The notes under the pieces: generated by a model
What the model was told of the DNA's origin: nothing
Seen by the model: the letters and a program-made list of their open reading frames with translations, nothing else
Databases searched by the model: none
Assembly: GCA_035304345.1 (NCBI GenBank)
Contig: DATGQE010000041.1
Coordinates: 18,211-82,210 of the forward strand
Direction: 5' to 3'
Length of the DNA: 64,000 nt
DNA from: IDS-8 sp035304345
Lineage (GTDB): Bacteria; Pseudomonadota; Gammaproteobacteria; Steroidobacterales; Woeseiaceae
Shown here: positions 44,760 through 53,464 of the stretch, piece by piece
Layout of the letters: the number at the start of each line of letters is the position of its first letter
Position numbering within the stretch: the first letter of the stretch is position 1
Position numbers and translations under genes: made by a program

Positions 44760-47700
44760 TCAGTCGAACGTGTACCTCGCACCGATCTGGTAGCGGGCGC
44801 CGAGGTCCTGCAGGTAAAAGAGCTGGTTCGGCGTCCGGTTGTAGTGCCGGATGTTCTCACCGGTGATGTTCAATCCTTCCACGGAGACCGCGAGCCGATC
44901 GTTCACGAGCCAGGTCACGCTGGCGTCGAGCTGGTCGTAGGCCTCCACGAACACCGGGTTGCGCGAGTTGCCCTCGTTGGTCCTCGCCAGGTAGTCGTCG
45001 CGCCAGTTCCACGCCACCCGCGCCTGCAGGAACTCGTTCTCGTAGATGGCGACGAGGTTCGCCGTATCGCTCAGCCCGGTCAGCGCGAACTGCGAGGTGC
45101 CGGGATCGGACGCGACGTCGAAGCCGATGTCGCCTTCCACCATCGTGTAGTTCGCCTGGATGCCGAAACCCGTATCGCCGAAGAAGTGCTGGATGGCGAG
45201 CTCGGCACCGTAGATGTGCGCCTGCTTGTTGTTCACGGGCGTGGCGGTCCGGAACACCATCAGCGGATCGTCCTCGTTGGGCACGAGATCGTAAAGCGTC
45301 GCCACGTCGACCGCGAAGTCCGCGTCCACCACCGTGCCGTTGGCGACGAAATCCGCCGCGCCGTTCGGAAAGTCCTGCGGATTGTCGAGCACGGCCATCA
45401 TGACGAACAGCGACGTGTCGTCGACCGAGACCCCCAGGGACTCGAGCGCCTCCGCGGCCGCCTGCGCCCGCGGGCCGTTCGTCTGGTCGCGTATGCCGAA
45501 GTGGGTTTCGTCGATCTGCTCGGTGCCGACGAAGTTGCTGACGCGCTTGTCGAAGAAGCCGACCGAAGCGTAGCTCGCGTCGTCGTAGTACCACTCGAGC
45601 GACAGGTCGAGGTTGTCGGACTCGAGCGGCACGAGCTGCGGATTCGACGCCTCCGCGGTGGGCGTCGTCCCGAGGAAGGTCGAGCCAACGGTGCCGAAGT
45701 TGCCCACGGACGCCGTGAGGTCCACGTAGCGGGCCCTGGAGATGGTCTTGCTGTACGACAGTCTCGCCTTCAGGTCGTCGCGCAGGTTGATGTCGAAATC
45801 GAAGCTCGGCAGGACGTGACTGTAATCCGTCTCCTCGCTGACCGGCGTAATGGCGCTTTCCCGGACCTCGATGAAGTCGTTGTTGTCCATCCACAGCAGG
45901 TGCTGCACGAGGCGCATGTTCGACTGGGAGAAGACGTCCGTTTTTTCGTAACGCACGCCGAACAGCAGGTTCGTCTCGAGCCCCGCCAGCTCCCCTTCCA
46001 TCGCGACCTGGAAGTACACCGCGGCGGTGTCCTCCTCGATGAGGCTGTCGTCGCCGAAATCCGGGTTGTACTGGAAGACGTAGCCGTTCTCCGGGGTGGC
46101 GTAGGTGTCGATCGCCCACGCCATCAGCGCCACCGGATCCGTCGCGCGAATGCCGAACTCCTGGGTCTCGTGGAGATCGTAGTCGTCGAACATGGCGGCC
46201 ATGCTGAACTCTTCGATCAGGCCGTCCGGGATGCTGCCGGGGTCGGCGACGCCCCAGTCGCCGAACGTCATCTGGCGGTTGGAGGTCTGGAACGACGTCT
46301 CCATCGCGCGGGTCTCCACGCCGAAGTCGATGCGCCCGTCGGCGAACTCCCACGAGCCGTCGAGCCGGACCTGGGTGATGTCCGTGGTCTGGGCGCCGTA
46401 CCACAGGCGGCCGACCTGGGTGCCGAAATCGTCGAGGTCCCATTGCCCGTTGCCGTTGGTGATGGCGTCGTTGATGGTCGTCGAGACGATCGGGATGTCG
46501 CCGCTGAAGTCGGCCGTCTGGCTGGTATGGATCGGCGCCGCCACGCTGACGGCGACCTCGCCCACCTGGCCCGGGCCGACCGGCAGGCTTTCGAGGCTGG
46601 AATCGTGCACGTCGAGGCTCAGCGTCAGCCGGTCGGTCGCGGCCCAGTCCAGGTTGAAGCCGATCGAGTCGAGCGTGTTCTCCTGCTCGCGCCACTGCTG
46701 CTCGAAGCCGTTGTCCTTGTTCGAGAGCGTCTCGCTGTAGATGAGCGGCGTCGCCACCACCGAATCGTCGAACACCACGCGCGTCGCCGAGGTGTTGTTC
46801 GCGAACCAGAACGTCGCCTCGCCGCGGTGCTCCTGCAGGTAGTTCTCGGCGTACAGGTAGTCGAGCGTGGCCGTGAGCGTTTCCGTCGGGCGGTACTGCA
46901 GCGTCAACTGCCCGTTCGTGCGCTCCCGGTGGCGATCGGAGAAGCTGTAGCGCACGTCGTTCGGGCGCGCGTAGAGCTGGCCTGGATCCGGCGGATTCAC
47001 GATCTCCGCGCCGGGCGCGAAGGAATACAGGTTGTCCTCGCCCCAGCGGCCGATGTTCCAGTGATTGAGTGCGGCGCCGGCCGCCCCGGAATCCCGCTCC
47101 TGGTAGCTCGCGGAAACGGCGACCCCGAACTTCTCCTGGTCGTCGGTCCAGCTGAAGATACCCGAGAGCTCGGGCGTGAGATCGTCACCCGCTTCGTTGG
47201 TCGTGTCGTTGACGGCCTTGACCGAAAAGCTGCCGTGCAGGCCCGGGCTCATCAGCGGCTTCGTCGTCAGGATGTTGACCACCGCGCCGATGCCGCCCGT
47301 CGCGAACTGGGCGCGCCCGGTCTTGTACACCTCGACCCCGCGCACGCTCTCCGACGCGAGATTCGCGAAGTCGAACGAGCGCGACGCGTCGACGATGCTG
47401 CCGCCCGCTCCGCTCGCGCCGCCGAACATGCTGGCGGTCGGCATCATGCGCCCGTTCAGCATGATCATGTTGTTCTCGCCGCCGAAACCGCGCACCGTCA
47501 CTTCCGAGCCTTCGCCGTTCACCCGGCTGATCGACACGCCAGTGATGCGCTGCAGCGATTCCGCGAGGTTCGTGTCGGGGAACTTGCCGATGTCCTCGGC
47601 CGTGATCGCGTCGACCACGCCGACGGAGGTGCGCTTCACGTTCATCGACGTCGTGAGGCTGCCGCGGATGCCGGTCACGACGATCTCCTCGATCTGCACC

Positions 47701-47801
47701 GGCTCCTGCTGCGCGAGCGCCGGTGCGGAGGCGCCCGCGAGCAGCGCGGCGCCGACCGCGGCGGCAACGGGATCGAGCTTGCCCTTGGCATGTGGATTCA
47801 T
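44760..47801 (-). CDS. TonB-dependent receptor 2 (beta-glucan locus)
   Basis: A 1013-aa outer-membrane transporter, Xanthomonas/Caulobacter type. Signal peptide 1-30 (GAALLAGASAPALA), TonB box EEIVVTG at 38-44, plug (about 50-190; LQRITGVSISRVNGEGSEVTVRGFGG), then the barrel. No STN domain. C-terminus ARYTFD, again with one acidic residue after the terminal phenylalanine. Start ATG 47801 with an AGGGGGAAC ribosome-binding site; the 11 codons further upstream in frame are not used. Its promoter carries an AAACGTTT operator at the transcription start. Associated GH9, symporter and GH94 point to cello-oligosaccharides or related beta-glucans as ligand (inference). Confidence 0.93.
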   Translation of the reverse strand: MNPHAKGKLDPVAAAVGAALLAGASAPALAQQEPVQIEEIVVTGIRGSLTTSMNVKRTSVGVVDAITAEDIGKFPDTNLAESLQRITGVSISRVNGEGSEVTVRGFGGENNMIMLNGRMMPTASMFGGASGAGGSIVDASRSFDFANLASESVRGVEVYKTGRAQFATGGIGAVVNILTTKPLMSPGLHGSFSVKAVNDTTNEAGDDLTPELSGIFSWTDDQEKFGVAVSASYQERDSGAAGAALNHWNIGRWGEDNLYSFAPGAEIVNPPDPGQLYARPNDVRYSFSDRHRERTNGQLTLQYRPTETLTATLDYLYAENYLQEHRGEATFWFANNTSATRVVFDDSVVATPLIYSETLSNKDNGFEQQWREQENTLDSIGFNLDWAATDRLTLSLDVHDSSLESLPVGPGQVGEVAVSVAAPIHTSQTADFSGDIPIVSTTINDAITNGNGQWDLDDFGTQVGRLWYGAQTTDITQVRLDGSWEFADGRIDFGVETRAMETSFQTSNRQMTFGDWGVADPGSIPDGLIEEFSMAAMFDDYDLHETQEFGIRATDPVALMAWAIDTYATPENGYVFQYNPDFGDDSLIEEDTAAVYFQVAMEGELAGLETNLLFGVRYEKTDVFSQSNMRLVQHLLWMDNNDFIEVRESAITPVSEETDYSHVLPSFDFDINLRDDLKARLSYSKTISRARYVDLTASVGNFGTVGSTFLGTTPTAEASNPQLVPLESDNLDLSLEWYYDDASYASVGFFDKRVSNFVGTEQIDETHFGIRDQTNGPRAQAAAEALESLGVSVDDTSLFVMMAVLDNPQDFPNGAADFVANGTVVDADFAVDVATLYDLVPNEDDPLMVFRTATPVNNKQAHIYGAELAIQHFFGDTGFGIQANYTMVEGDIGFDVASDPGTSQFALTGLSDTANLVAIYENEFLQARVAWNWRDDYLARTNEGNSRNPVFVEAYDQLDASVTWLVNDRLAVSVEGLNITGENIRHYNRTPNQLFYLQDLGARYQIGARYTFD

Positions 47802-47945
47802 GGTGTTCCCCCTGTGTTTCCAGCGTCGAGGCACGCCGCGGTGAGGCGGCGCTCATCCGGTCCGTCTGTCTTTCCGGTGGGCACCGCAGCGGCAACAGAC
47901 GCATCGCGCGGTCGGCGCCCGGCGCGCGGTCCGTCGCGCACAGGC

Positions 47946-47961
47946 TGCTAAACGTTTTACA
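47946..47961. promoter_or_regulatory. AAACGTTT-type LacI operator, TonB receptor 2 side
   Basis: TGCTAAACGTTTTACA. It is the exact reverse complement of the site at 48129-48144 (17 bp identical when the next base is included). It covers the predicted transcription start (about 47954) of receptor 2. Confidence 0.75.
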
Positions 47962-47990
47962 TCTTCAACCCGGAACACCGCGCTTGTCAA
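47961..47990 (-). promoter_or_regulatory. Promoter of TonB receptor 2
   Basis: Minus strand: perfect TTGACA at 47990-47985, 18-bp spacer, GAAGAT at 47966-47961. The weak -10 and immediately adjoining operator suggest a regulated promoter. Confidence 0.5.
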
Positions 47991-47997
47991 GCGCCTA

Positions 47998-48011
47998 TGG
48001 TAGCGCTCGCA
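47998..48011. promoter_or_regulatory. Degenerate xyl-box, upstream of the receptor 2 promoter
   Basis: TGGTAGCGCTCGCA: left arm and centre match the xyl-box, right arm does not (TCGCA for TAACA). It lies just upstream of the -35 of receptor 2. Confidence 0.45.
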
Positions 48012-48054
48012 GCGCAATTGGTATCGAACGCAACAAACACGGTTTTACCTTGTA

Positions 48055-48068
48055 TGGTTGCGCTATCA
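48055..48068. promoter_or_regulatory. Degenerate xyl-box, symporter side
   Basis: TGGTTGCGCTATCA: one change from TGGTAGCGCTATCA, the right arm identical to the GH10 box. It lies about 48 bp upstream of the symporter -35 and 57 bp centre to centre from the box at 47998. Confidence 0.5.
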
Positions 48069-48115
48069 GGGCGAACCCGTTGGGGCGCTGCAGGCAGGCC
48101 GGCGCAACGAATCGC

Positions 48116-48145
48116 TTGATTCGGCAAATGTAAAACGTTTAGCAT
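48116..48145 (+). promoter_or_regulatory. Promoter of the symporter-GH94 operon
   Basis: TTGATT at 48116-48121, 18-bp spacer, TAGCAT at 48140-48145. The operator at 48129-48144 fills the spacer and covers the -10. Transcription would begin near 48152, about 65 nt before the chosen start codon. Confidence 0.5.
48129..48144. promoter_or_regulatory. AAACGTTT-type LacI operator, symporter side
   Basis: TGTAAAACGTTTAGCA, the inverted exact copy of the operator at 47946-47961, 183 bp away. Each copy sits on one of two divergent promoters. Confidence 0.75.
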
Positions 48146-48216
48146 CCGAGATGGACCGCGCCGGAGCCGGCCCGGCGGGTTACGCTGCCGCCCAGACGAG
48201 CAGGAGAGCCGCCAGC

Positions 48217-50142
48217 ATGGGGGAGTCGCCCGGACAACTCGGCGGAGTGGATCTCGCGATCATCGCGGCGTACCTGCTCGGCACGGTCGCCATCGGCCTC
48301 TATCTCAAGCGCCGCGCCGCGACCAGCCTCACCTCTTATTACCAGGGCGGGCGCCGCCTGCGCTGGTACCTGCTGTCGCTTTCGAACGCCTCGGGCATGT
48401 TCGACATCTCCGGCACGATGTGGCTGGTGACGTTGTGCTTCGTCTACGGCCTGAAGAGCATCTGGATCCCGTGGCTGTGGCCCGTGTTCAACCAGGTCTT
48501 CCTCGCGGCGTTCCTGTCGGCATGGCTGCGCCGCTCGAACGTGCTGACCGGCGCGGAATGGATTCGCACGCGTTTCGGCGACGACCGCGGCGCCCGGCTC
48601 TCGGACATGATCGTCGTCGTCTTCGCCGTCGTCAGCGTCATGGGCTTTCTCGCCTACGGCTTCATCGGCATCGGCAAGTTCATGGAGATCTTCATCCCGT
48701 GGGAGGCGGTCTCGCCCTGGGTGCCGGTCGACGTGCCGCCCGAGTACGTACCCCACCTGTACGGCGTCTTCTTCACCGCCATCGCCACCTTCTACGTCGT
48801 CGTCGGCGGCATGTGGAGCATCGTGTGGGCCGACGTCCTCCAGTTCGGCATCATGACCGCCGCATCCGTGGTGATCGCCGCGATCGCGATCGCCAACGTC
48901 TCGCCGGAGACGCTGGCAGCCGCGACGCCGGAGGGCTGGGCGGATCCCTTCTTCGGCCGCACGCTGGATCTCGACTGGAGCGGGATCATTGCGGAGGTCA
49001 ACGAGAAGATCGTTTCCGACGGTTACACGCTGTTCAGCATCTTCTTCACGATGATGCTGTTCAAGGGCGTGCTGGTCAGCCTTGCCGGCCCGGCGCCGAA
49101 CTACGACATGCAGAAGATTCTCGCGACGCGCTCCCCGCGCGAGGCGGCACTCATGAGCGGCTTCGTCTCGGTCGTCCTCAACCCGGTGCGCTACCTCATG
49201 ATCGCGGGTTTCGCGGTGCTCGCCATCGTGTACTTCCACGATCTCGACCTGGTCTCGGGCGGCCGGCTCGATTTCGAGAACATCCTGCCGGCCGCCATGC
49301 TGAAGTTCGCGCCGGTCGGCGTCCTCGGGTTGCTCCTCGCCGGCCTGCTCGCCGCGTTCATGGGCACCTTCGCCGCGACGCTGAACGCCGCCTCGGCCTA
49401 TCTCGTCAACGACCTCTACCGCCGCTGGCTGAACCCGCAGGCCAGCCAGCGGCGGCTCGTCCGCATGAGCTACCTGGCGTGCACGCTGGTGGTGGTCGTG
49501 AGCACGACGATCGGCTGGTTCGTGGAGAGCATCAACAGCGTGCTGCAGTGGCTGGTGTCGGGGCTGTGGGGCGGCTACGCGGCGGCGAACGTCCTCAAGT
49601 GGTACTGGTGGCGGCTGAACGGCATGGGCTACTTCTCCGGCATGGTGGCGGGCATCGTCGGGGCGCTCGCGTTCCCGCCGCTCTTCGGCGGGCTGTTCGA
49701 GGGCACCGCTCCGGACGTGCTGCCGCTCTATCTCTTTCCCCTCCTCCTCGCCGTGTCGACGCTCGCCTGCGTCTGGGGGAGCCTGGCGAGCCGGCCGCAG
49801 GACGTCGAGGCGCTGAAGGCGTTCTACCGCACGGTGCGCCCGTGGGGCTTCTGGGGGCCGGTACACCGCCTGGTGGTCGCCGACGACCCCCGCTTCGAGG
49901 CCAACCGGAGCTTCCGGCGCGACATGTTCAACGTCGTCGTCGGGATCGTCGCGCAGACCTGCCTCGTGGCCGCGCCGGTCTTCTTCGTCATCCGGGAGAA
50001 TGCTTCCCTCGTTGCGACGCTCGCCGTGTTCGGCGTGTCGGCCACCATCCTGAAGAAGACCTGGTACGACCGGCTCGAGAAGGCACCGGCAGAAGCCGCC
50101 GAAAGCGCGGCGGAAGAAGGGCGGGCGGCACATGCGACCTGA
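48217..50142 (+). CDS. Sodium:solute symporter (SSS family)
   Basis: A 641-aa inner-membrane transporter with about 13-14 hydrophobic segments, sugar-type SSS. Recognisable are LTSYYQGGRRLRWYLLSLSNASGMFDISGT near the N-terminus (quoted in parts: GGRRLRWYLLSLSNASGMFD), the AEWIRTRFG loop and FMGTFAATLNAASAYLVND, a late helix with the sodium-site serines/threonines. The ATG at 48217 has AGGAGA 9 nt upstream and is preferred to ATG 48151, which would add 22 mostly polar residues. The gene overlaps GH94 by 11 bp. Cellobiose or a short cellodextrin is the likely substrate because the partner enzyme is a cytosolic phosphorylase. Confidence 0.88.
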   Translation: MGESPGQLGGVDLAIIAAYLLGTVAIGLYLKRRAATSLTSYYQGGRRLRWYLLSLSNASGMFDISGTMWLVTLCFVYGLKSIWIPWLWPVFNQVFLAAFLSAWLRRSNVLTGAEWIRTRFGDDRGARLSDMIVVVFAVVSVMGFLAYGFIGIGKFMEIFIPWEAVSPWVPVDVPPEYVPHLYGVFFTAIATFYVVVGGMWSIVWADVLQFGIMTAASVVIAAIAIANVSPETLAAATPEGWADPFFGRTLDLDWSGIIAEVNEKIVSDGYTLFSIFFTMMLFKGVLVSLAGPAPNYDMQKILATRSPREAALMSGFVSVVLNPVRYLMIAGFAVLAIVYFHDLDLVSGGRLDFENILPAAMLKFAPVGVLGLLLAGLLAAFMGTFAATLNAASAYLVNDLYRRWLNPQASQRRLVRMSYLACTLVVVVSTTIGWFVESINSVLQWLVSGLWGGYAAANVLKWYWWRLNGMGYFSGMVAGIVGALAFPPLFGGLFEGTAPDVLPLYLFPLLLAVSTLACVWGSLASRPQDVEALKAFYRTVRPWGFWGPVHRLVVADDPRFEANRSFRRDMFNVVVGIVAQTCLVAAPVFFVIRENASLVATLAVFGVSATILKKTWYDRLEKAPAEAAESAAEEGRAAHAT

Positions 50143-52618
50143 GCCCTTGCCTGCGCGGCAGCGCTTCGGCCGGTTCGACGACCTGCGCCGCGAGTACGTC
50201 ATCACGGAGCCGCGCACGCCGCACCCGTGGATCAACTACCTGGGCTCAGGGGATTTCGTTTCGATCATCTCGAACACCGGCGGCGGCTACTGCTTCTGGC
50301 GCGACGCGCGCTTCCGCCGGCTGACGCGATACCGCTACAACAACGTCCCGCTCGACGACGGCGGACGCTGCTTCTACGTCCAGGACGGCGACACCGTCTG
50401 GTCGCCCGGCTGGAAACCGTGCCGCACGGAGCTCGACGAGTACGAGTGCCGTCACGGCCTCGGCTACACGCGGATCACGGGGCGCCGCAACGGGCTCTCG
50501 GCGAGCGTGCTGCACTTCGTGCCGCTCGGTGAGGATTGCGAGCTGCAGTGGCTGCGCATCGAGAACCTCTCGAATCGCCACCGGCGCGTGCGCCTCTTCT
50601 CCCTCGTCGAGTGGTGCCTGTGGAACGCGGAAGACGACATGACGAACTTCCAGCGCAACCTGTCGCTCGGCGAGGTGGAGGTCGAGGGCTCGGTGATCTA
50701 CCACAAGACGGGTTTCCGCGAGCGGCGCAACCATTACGCGTACTACGCGGTCAACCACGACCTGGCCGGGTTCGATACCTGCCGCGATGCCTTTCTCGGA
50801 CCTTACAACGGCTTCGACCGCCCGGCCGCGGTCATGCGCGGCCGCCCGGGCGGCTCCATCGCCTCCGGCTGGTCGCCGATCGCGTCCCATTGCATCGAGC
50901 TCGGCCTGCAACCGGGGGAAAGCCAGGACCTCGTGTTCCAGCTCGGCTACGTGGAGCTGCCCGAGAACGAGAAATGGAGCGCGCCCGGCCGCATCAACAA
51001 GGGACCCGTGCGCGAGCGCCTCGCCCGCTACGCGGACGGTGCCGCGGTGCAGGCGGCTTTCGAGGCCCTGCGCGCCCACTGGGACGACCTGCTGTCGCGC
51101 TTCCAGGTGCGCTCGGGCGAGGCGCGCCTCGATCGCATGGTCAACACCTGGAACCCCTACCAGTGCATGGTCACTTTCAACCTGGCCCGCAGCGCGTCGT
51201 ATTTCGAGTCCGGGATCGGGCGCGGCATCGGCTTTCGCGATTCCAACCAGGACCTGCTCGGCGCGGTGCACCTCGCGCCCGAGCGGTCGCGCCGCCGCAT
51301 TCTCGACCTCGCCGCCACGCAGTTCGCGAGCGGCGCGGTCTACCACCAGTACCAGCCGCTCACGAAACGCGGCAACGCCGCGATCGGCGACAACTTCAAC
51401 GACGACCCGCTGTGGCTGATCCAGTCGACCTGCGCCTACCTCAAGGAGACCGGCGATTTCGGGATCCTGGACGAGATCGTGCCGTTCGCCGACGAGGACG
51501 GGCAGAAGGCGGGCACCCTGCTCGATCACCTGCGGGCGTCGTTCGACCGGGTGGCCGGAAACCTCGGACCGCACGGGCTGCCGCTGATCGGCCGCGCGGA
51601 CTGGAACGACTGCCTCAACCTGAACAGCCATTCGACGAACCCGGACGAGTCGTTCCAGACCGCCGGGAGCGGCGACGGGAAAGTCGCCGAGTCGGTGCTC
51701 ATCGCGGCCATGTTCGTGTACTACGGCCGCGAGTACGCGCGCCTCTGCCGGCGGATCGGCCGGGTGGAAGAAGCCGCGCGCGCGGACGCCCGCGTGGCGG
51801 AGATGATCGACGCGATCGACCGGGCCGGCTGGGACGGCGAATGGTTCCTGCGCGCGTACGACGCGCAGGGACGCAAGCTCGGCAGCCGCCTCAACGAGGA
51901 AGGGCGCATCTTCATCGAGCCGCAGGGATTCGCCGCCATGGCCGGCATCGGGCTCGAGGACGGACGCCTGCGGAAGGCGCTCGATTGCGTCGCCGAGCAT
52001 CTCGCCTGCGAGCACGGGCTGGTGCTCAACTATCCCGCCTACAGCCGGTATTACCCCGAGTACGGGGAGATCTCGACCTACCCGCCCGGCCAGAAGGAGA
52101 ACGGCGGCATCTTCTGCCACAACAATCCGTGGATCGTGATCGGCGAGACCGTGCTGGGACGCGGCGACCGGGCGTTCGACTACTACCGGCGTATCGCGCC
52201 GGCATGGCAGGACGACCTCGCGCTCAGGCGCGTCGAGCCCTACGTGTACGCGCAGGTCGTGTCGGGCAAGGAAGCGGTGAAGCCGGGAGAAGGCAAAAAC
52301 TCGTGGCTGACCGGCACGGCGGCCTGGAACTTCCACGCGATCACCGAGCACATCCTCGGCATCAAGCCCGACTACGACGGGCTGCGCATCGACCCCTGCA
52401 TCCCGGCGGACTGGCGGGAGTACCGCGTGACGCGCAAGTTCCGCGGCGCCACGTTCGAGATCCGCGTCCGCAATCCCGAAGGCGTGCACAAGGGGCTGCG
52501 CTTGCTCACGGTCGACGGCGCGTCCGTAGCGGGCAACCTCGTGCCCCCGGGCAAGCCCGGCGCGGTGCACCGGGTCGAGGCCTTGCTGGGCGCCGTGCCG
52601 CGCGCCGTACGCGACTGA
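50132..52618 (+). CDS. GH94 cellobiose/cellodextrin phosphorylase
   Basis: An 828-aa cytosolic enzyme that cleaves cellobiose with phosphate to glucose-1-phosphate and glucose. N-terminal beta-sandwich (SGDFVSIISNTGGGYCFWRD), helical linker, (alpha/alpha)6 barrel and C-terminal strand domain in the order of family GH94. The catalytic aspartate is in GRADWNDCLNLNSHS; SIGRGIGFRDSNQDLLG-type and TAAWNFHAITEHILG segments are also conserved (the former here as GIGRGIGFRDSNQD). Length agrees with cellobiose phosphorylases. It overlaps the symporter by 11 bp. Phosphorolysis saves one ATP per disaccharide. Laminaribiose or chitobiose specificity is possible within the family, but cellobiose is the best reading. 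Confidence 0.9.
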   Translation: MRPEPLPARQRFGRFDDLRREYVITEPRTPHPWINYLGSGDFVSIISNTGGGYCFWRDARFRRLTRYRYNNVPLDDGGRCFYVQDGDTVWSPGWKPCRTELDEYECRHGLGYTRITGRRNGLSASVLHFVPLGEDCELQWLRIENLSNRHRRVRLFSLVEWCLWNAEDDMTNFQRNLSLGEVEVEGSVIYHKTGFRERRNHYAYYAVNHDLAGFDTCRDAFLGPYNGFDRPAAVMRGRPGGSIASGWSPIASHCIELGLQPGESQDLVFQLGYVELPENEKWSAPGRINKGPVRERLARYADGAAVQAAFEALRAHWDDLLSRFQVRSGEARLDRMVNTWNPYQCMVTFNLARSASYFESGIGRGIGFRDSNQDLLGAVHLAPERSRRRILDLAATQFASGAVYHQYQPLTKRGNAAIGDNFNDDPLWLIQSTCAYLKETGDFGILDEIVPFADEDGQKAGTLLDHLRASFDRVAGNLGPHGLPLIGRADWNDCLNLNSHSTNPDESFQTAGSGDGKVAESVLIAAMFVYYGREYARLCRRIGRVEEAARADARVAEMIDAIDRAGWDGEWFLRAYDAQGRKLGSRLNEEGRIFIEPQGFAAMAGIGLEDGRLRKALDCVAEHLACEHGLVLNYPAYSRYYPEYGEISTYPPGQKENGGIFCHNNPWIVIGETVLGRGDRAFDYYRRIAPAWQDDLALRRVEPYVYAQVVSGKEAVKPGEGKNSWLTGTAAWNFHAITEHILGIKPDYDGLRIDPCIPADWREYRVTRKFRGATFEIRVRNPEGVHKGLRLLTVDGASVAGNLVPPGKPGAVHRVEALLGAVPRAVRD

Positions 52619-52753
52619 TTTAACCGGTCTTTTCCACCCGGCCGCCGCACCTGGCGCGTATCATGAAACCGCATTCCACATGGTGGGATTTCGGCTGGCG
52701 CCCGCTTCCGGCGATCCCTACACTTCGCCGCACCCGACCGGATGAGGCACGCG

Positions 52754-53455
52754 ATGTCACAGCAGAACGAGCCCGCAGACGACCTGGTTCTGGCGGATCT
52801 CCCCGACGACGAGCTCGTCCAGCAGATGCAGGACGACCTTTACGACGGTCTAGCCGACGAGATCGTCGAAGGCACGAACATCCTGCTGTCGCGCGGCTGG
52901 GAGGCGACGCGGGTGCTGGACGAGGCGCTCGTGGGCGGCATGAACATCGTGGGCGAGGACTTCCGCGACGGCATCCTGTTCGTCCCGGAAGTGCTGCTCG
53001 CCGCGAACGCGATGAAGGCCGGGATGGCGGTGCTGCGGCCGCTCCTGGCGGAAACGGGCGCCAAGCCGATCGGCAAGATGGTCATTGGCACCGTCAAGGG
53101 CGACATCCACGACATCGGCAAGAACCTCGTCGGCATGATGATGGAGGGCGCGGGTTTCGAGATCGTCGATCTCGGGATCAACACGGACGCGGACACCTAC
53201 ATGGAGGCCCTCGAGCGCGAGAAGCCGGACATCCTCGGCATGTCGGCCCTGCTCACGACGACCATGCCCTACATGAAAGTCGTTATCGACACGATGAAGG
53301 AGCGCGGCATCCGCGACGATTACATCGTCATGGTCGGGGGCGCGCCGCTCAACGAGGATTTCGGCAAGGCCATCGGCGCGGATGCCTACTGCCGGGACGC
53401 AGCGACGGCGGTTGACGTCGCGAAGCAACTCGTCAGGCAGCGCCGCGCATCGTAG
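52754..53455 (+). CDS. Corrinoid (cobalamin-binding) methyltransferase protein, MttC-like
   Basis: A 233-aa carrier of the methyl group in one-carbon demethylation. Helical cap domain (about 20-105) and Rossmann-like B12 domain with the lower-ligand motif D117-x-H119-x-x-G122 in GDIHDIGKNL, then MMMEGAGFEIVDLGIN and MVGGAPLN. Start ATG 52754 is preceded by GATGAGG at 52741-52747; ATG 52742 is also in frame. First gene of the eight-gene cassette, 135 bp after GH94, with a possible TATCAT -10 near 52660. It accepts the methyl group from the MttB homologues and passes it to the tetrahydrofolate methyltransferase. Confidence 0.92.
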   Translation: MSQQNEPADDLVLADLPDDELVQQMQDDLYDGLADEIVEGTNILLSRGWEATRVLDEALVGGMNIVGEDFRDGILFVPEVLLAANAMKAGMAVLRPLLAETGAKPIGKMVIGTVKGDIHDIGKNLVGMMMEGAGFEIVDLGINTDADTYMEALEREKPDILGMSALLTTTMPYMKVVIDTMKERGIRDDYIVMVGGAPLNEDFGKAIGADAYCRDAATAVDVAKQLVRQRRAS

Positions 53456-53464
53456 GCCGCCGGC

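Larger units (their letters stand above)
47802..48216. other. Divergent regulatory region, TonB receptor 2 / symporter
   Basis: 415 bp without a gene. On the left is a leader of about 150 nt for the receptor mRNA with an inverted repeat CGTCTGT (47863-47869) / ACAGACG (47895-47901). In the middle are two promoters facing outwards, two AAACGTTT-type operators and two degenerate xyl-boxes. The centre (47970-48060) is markedly more AT-rich than the surroundings. Confidence 0.8.

Noticed and set aside
44115..47951. 1278-codon open frame on the plus strand opposite TonB receptor 2 and SapC
   Set aside because: Spans two genes and an intergenic region on the opposite strand, composition is Arg/Val/His/Asp-rich without domains; a GC-driven shadow of the minus-strand genes.
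52619..52753. Cobalamin riboswitch before mttC
   Set aside because: The 135-bp gap has no B12-box-like sequence or extended fold that I can recognise.
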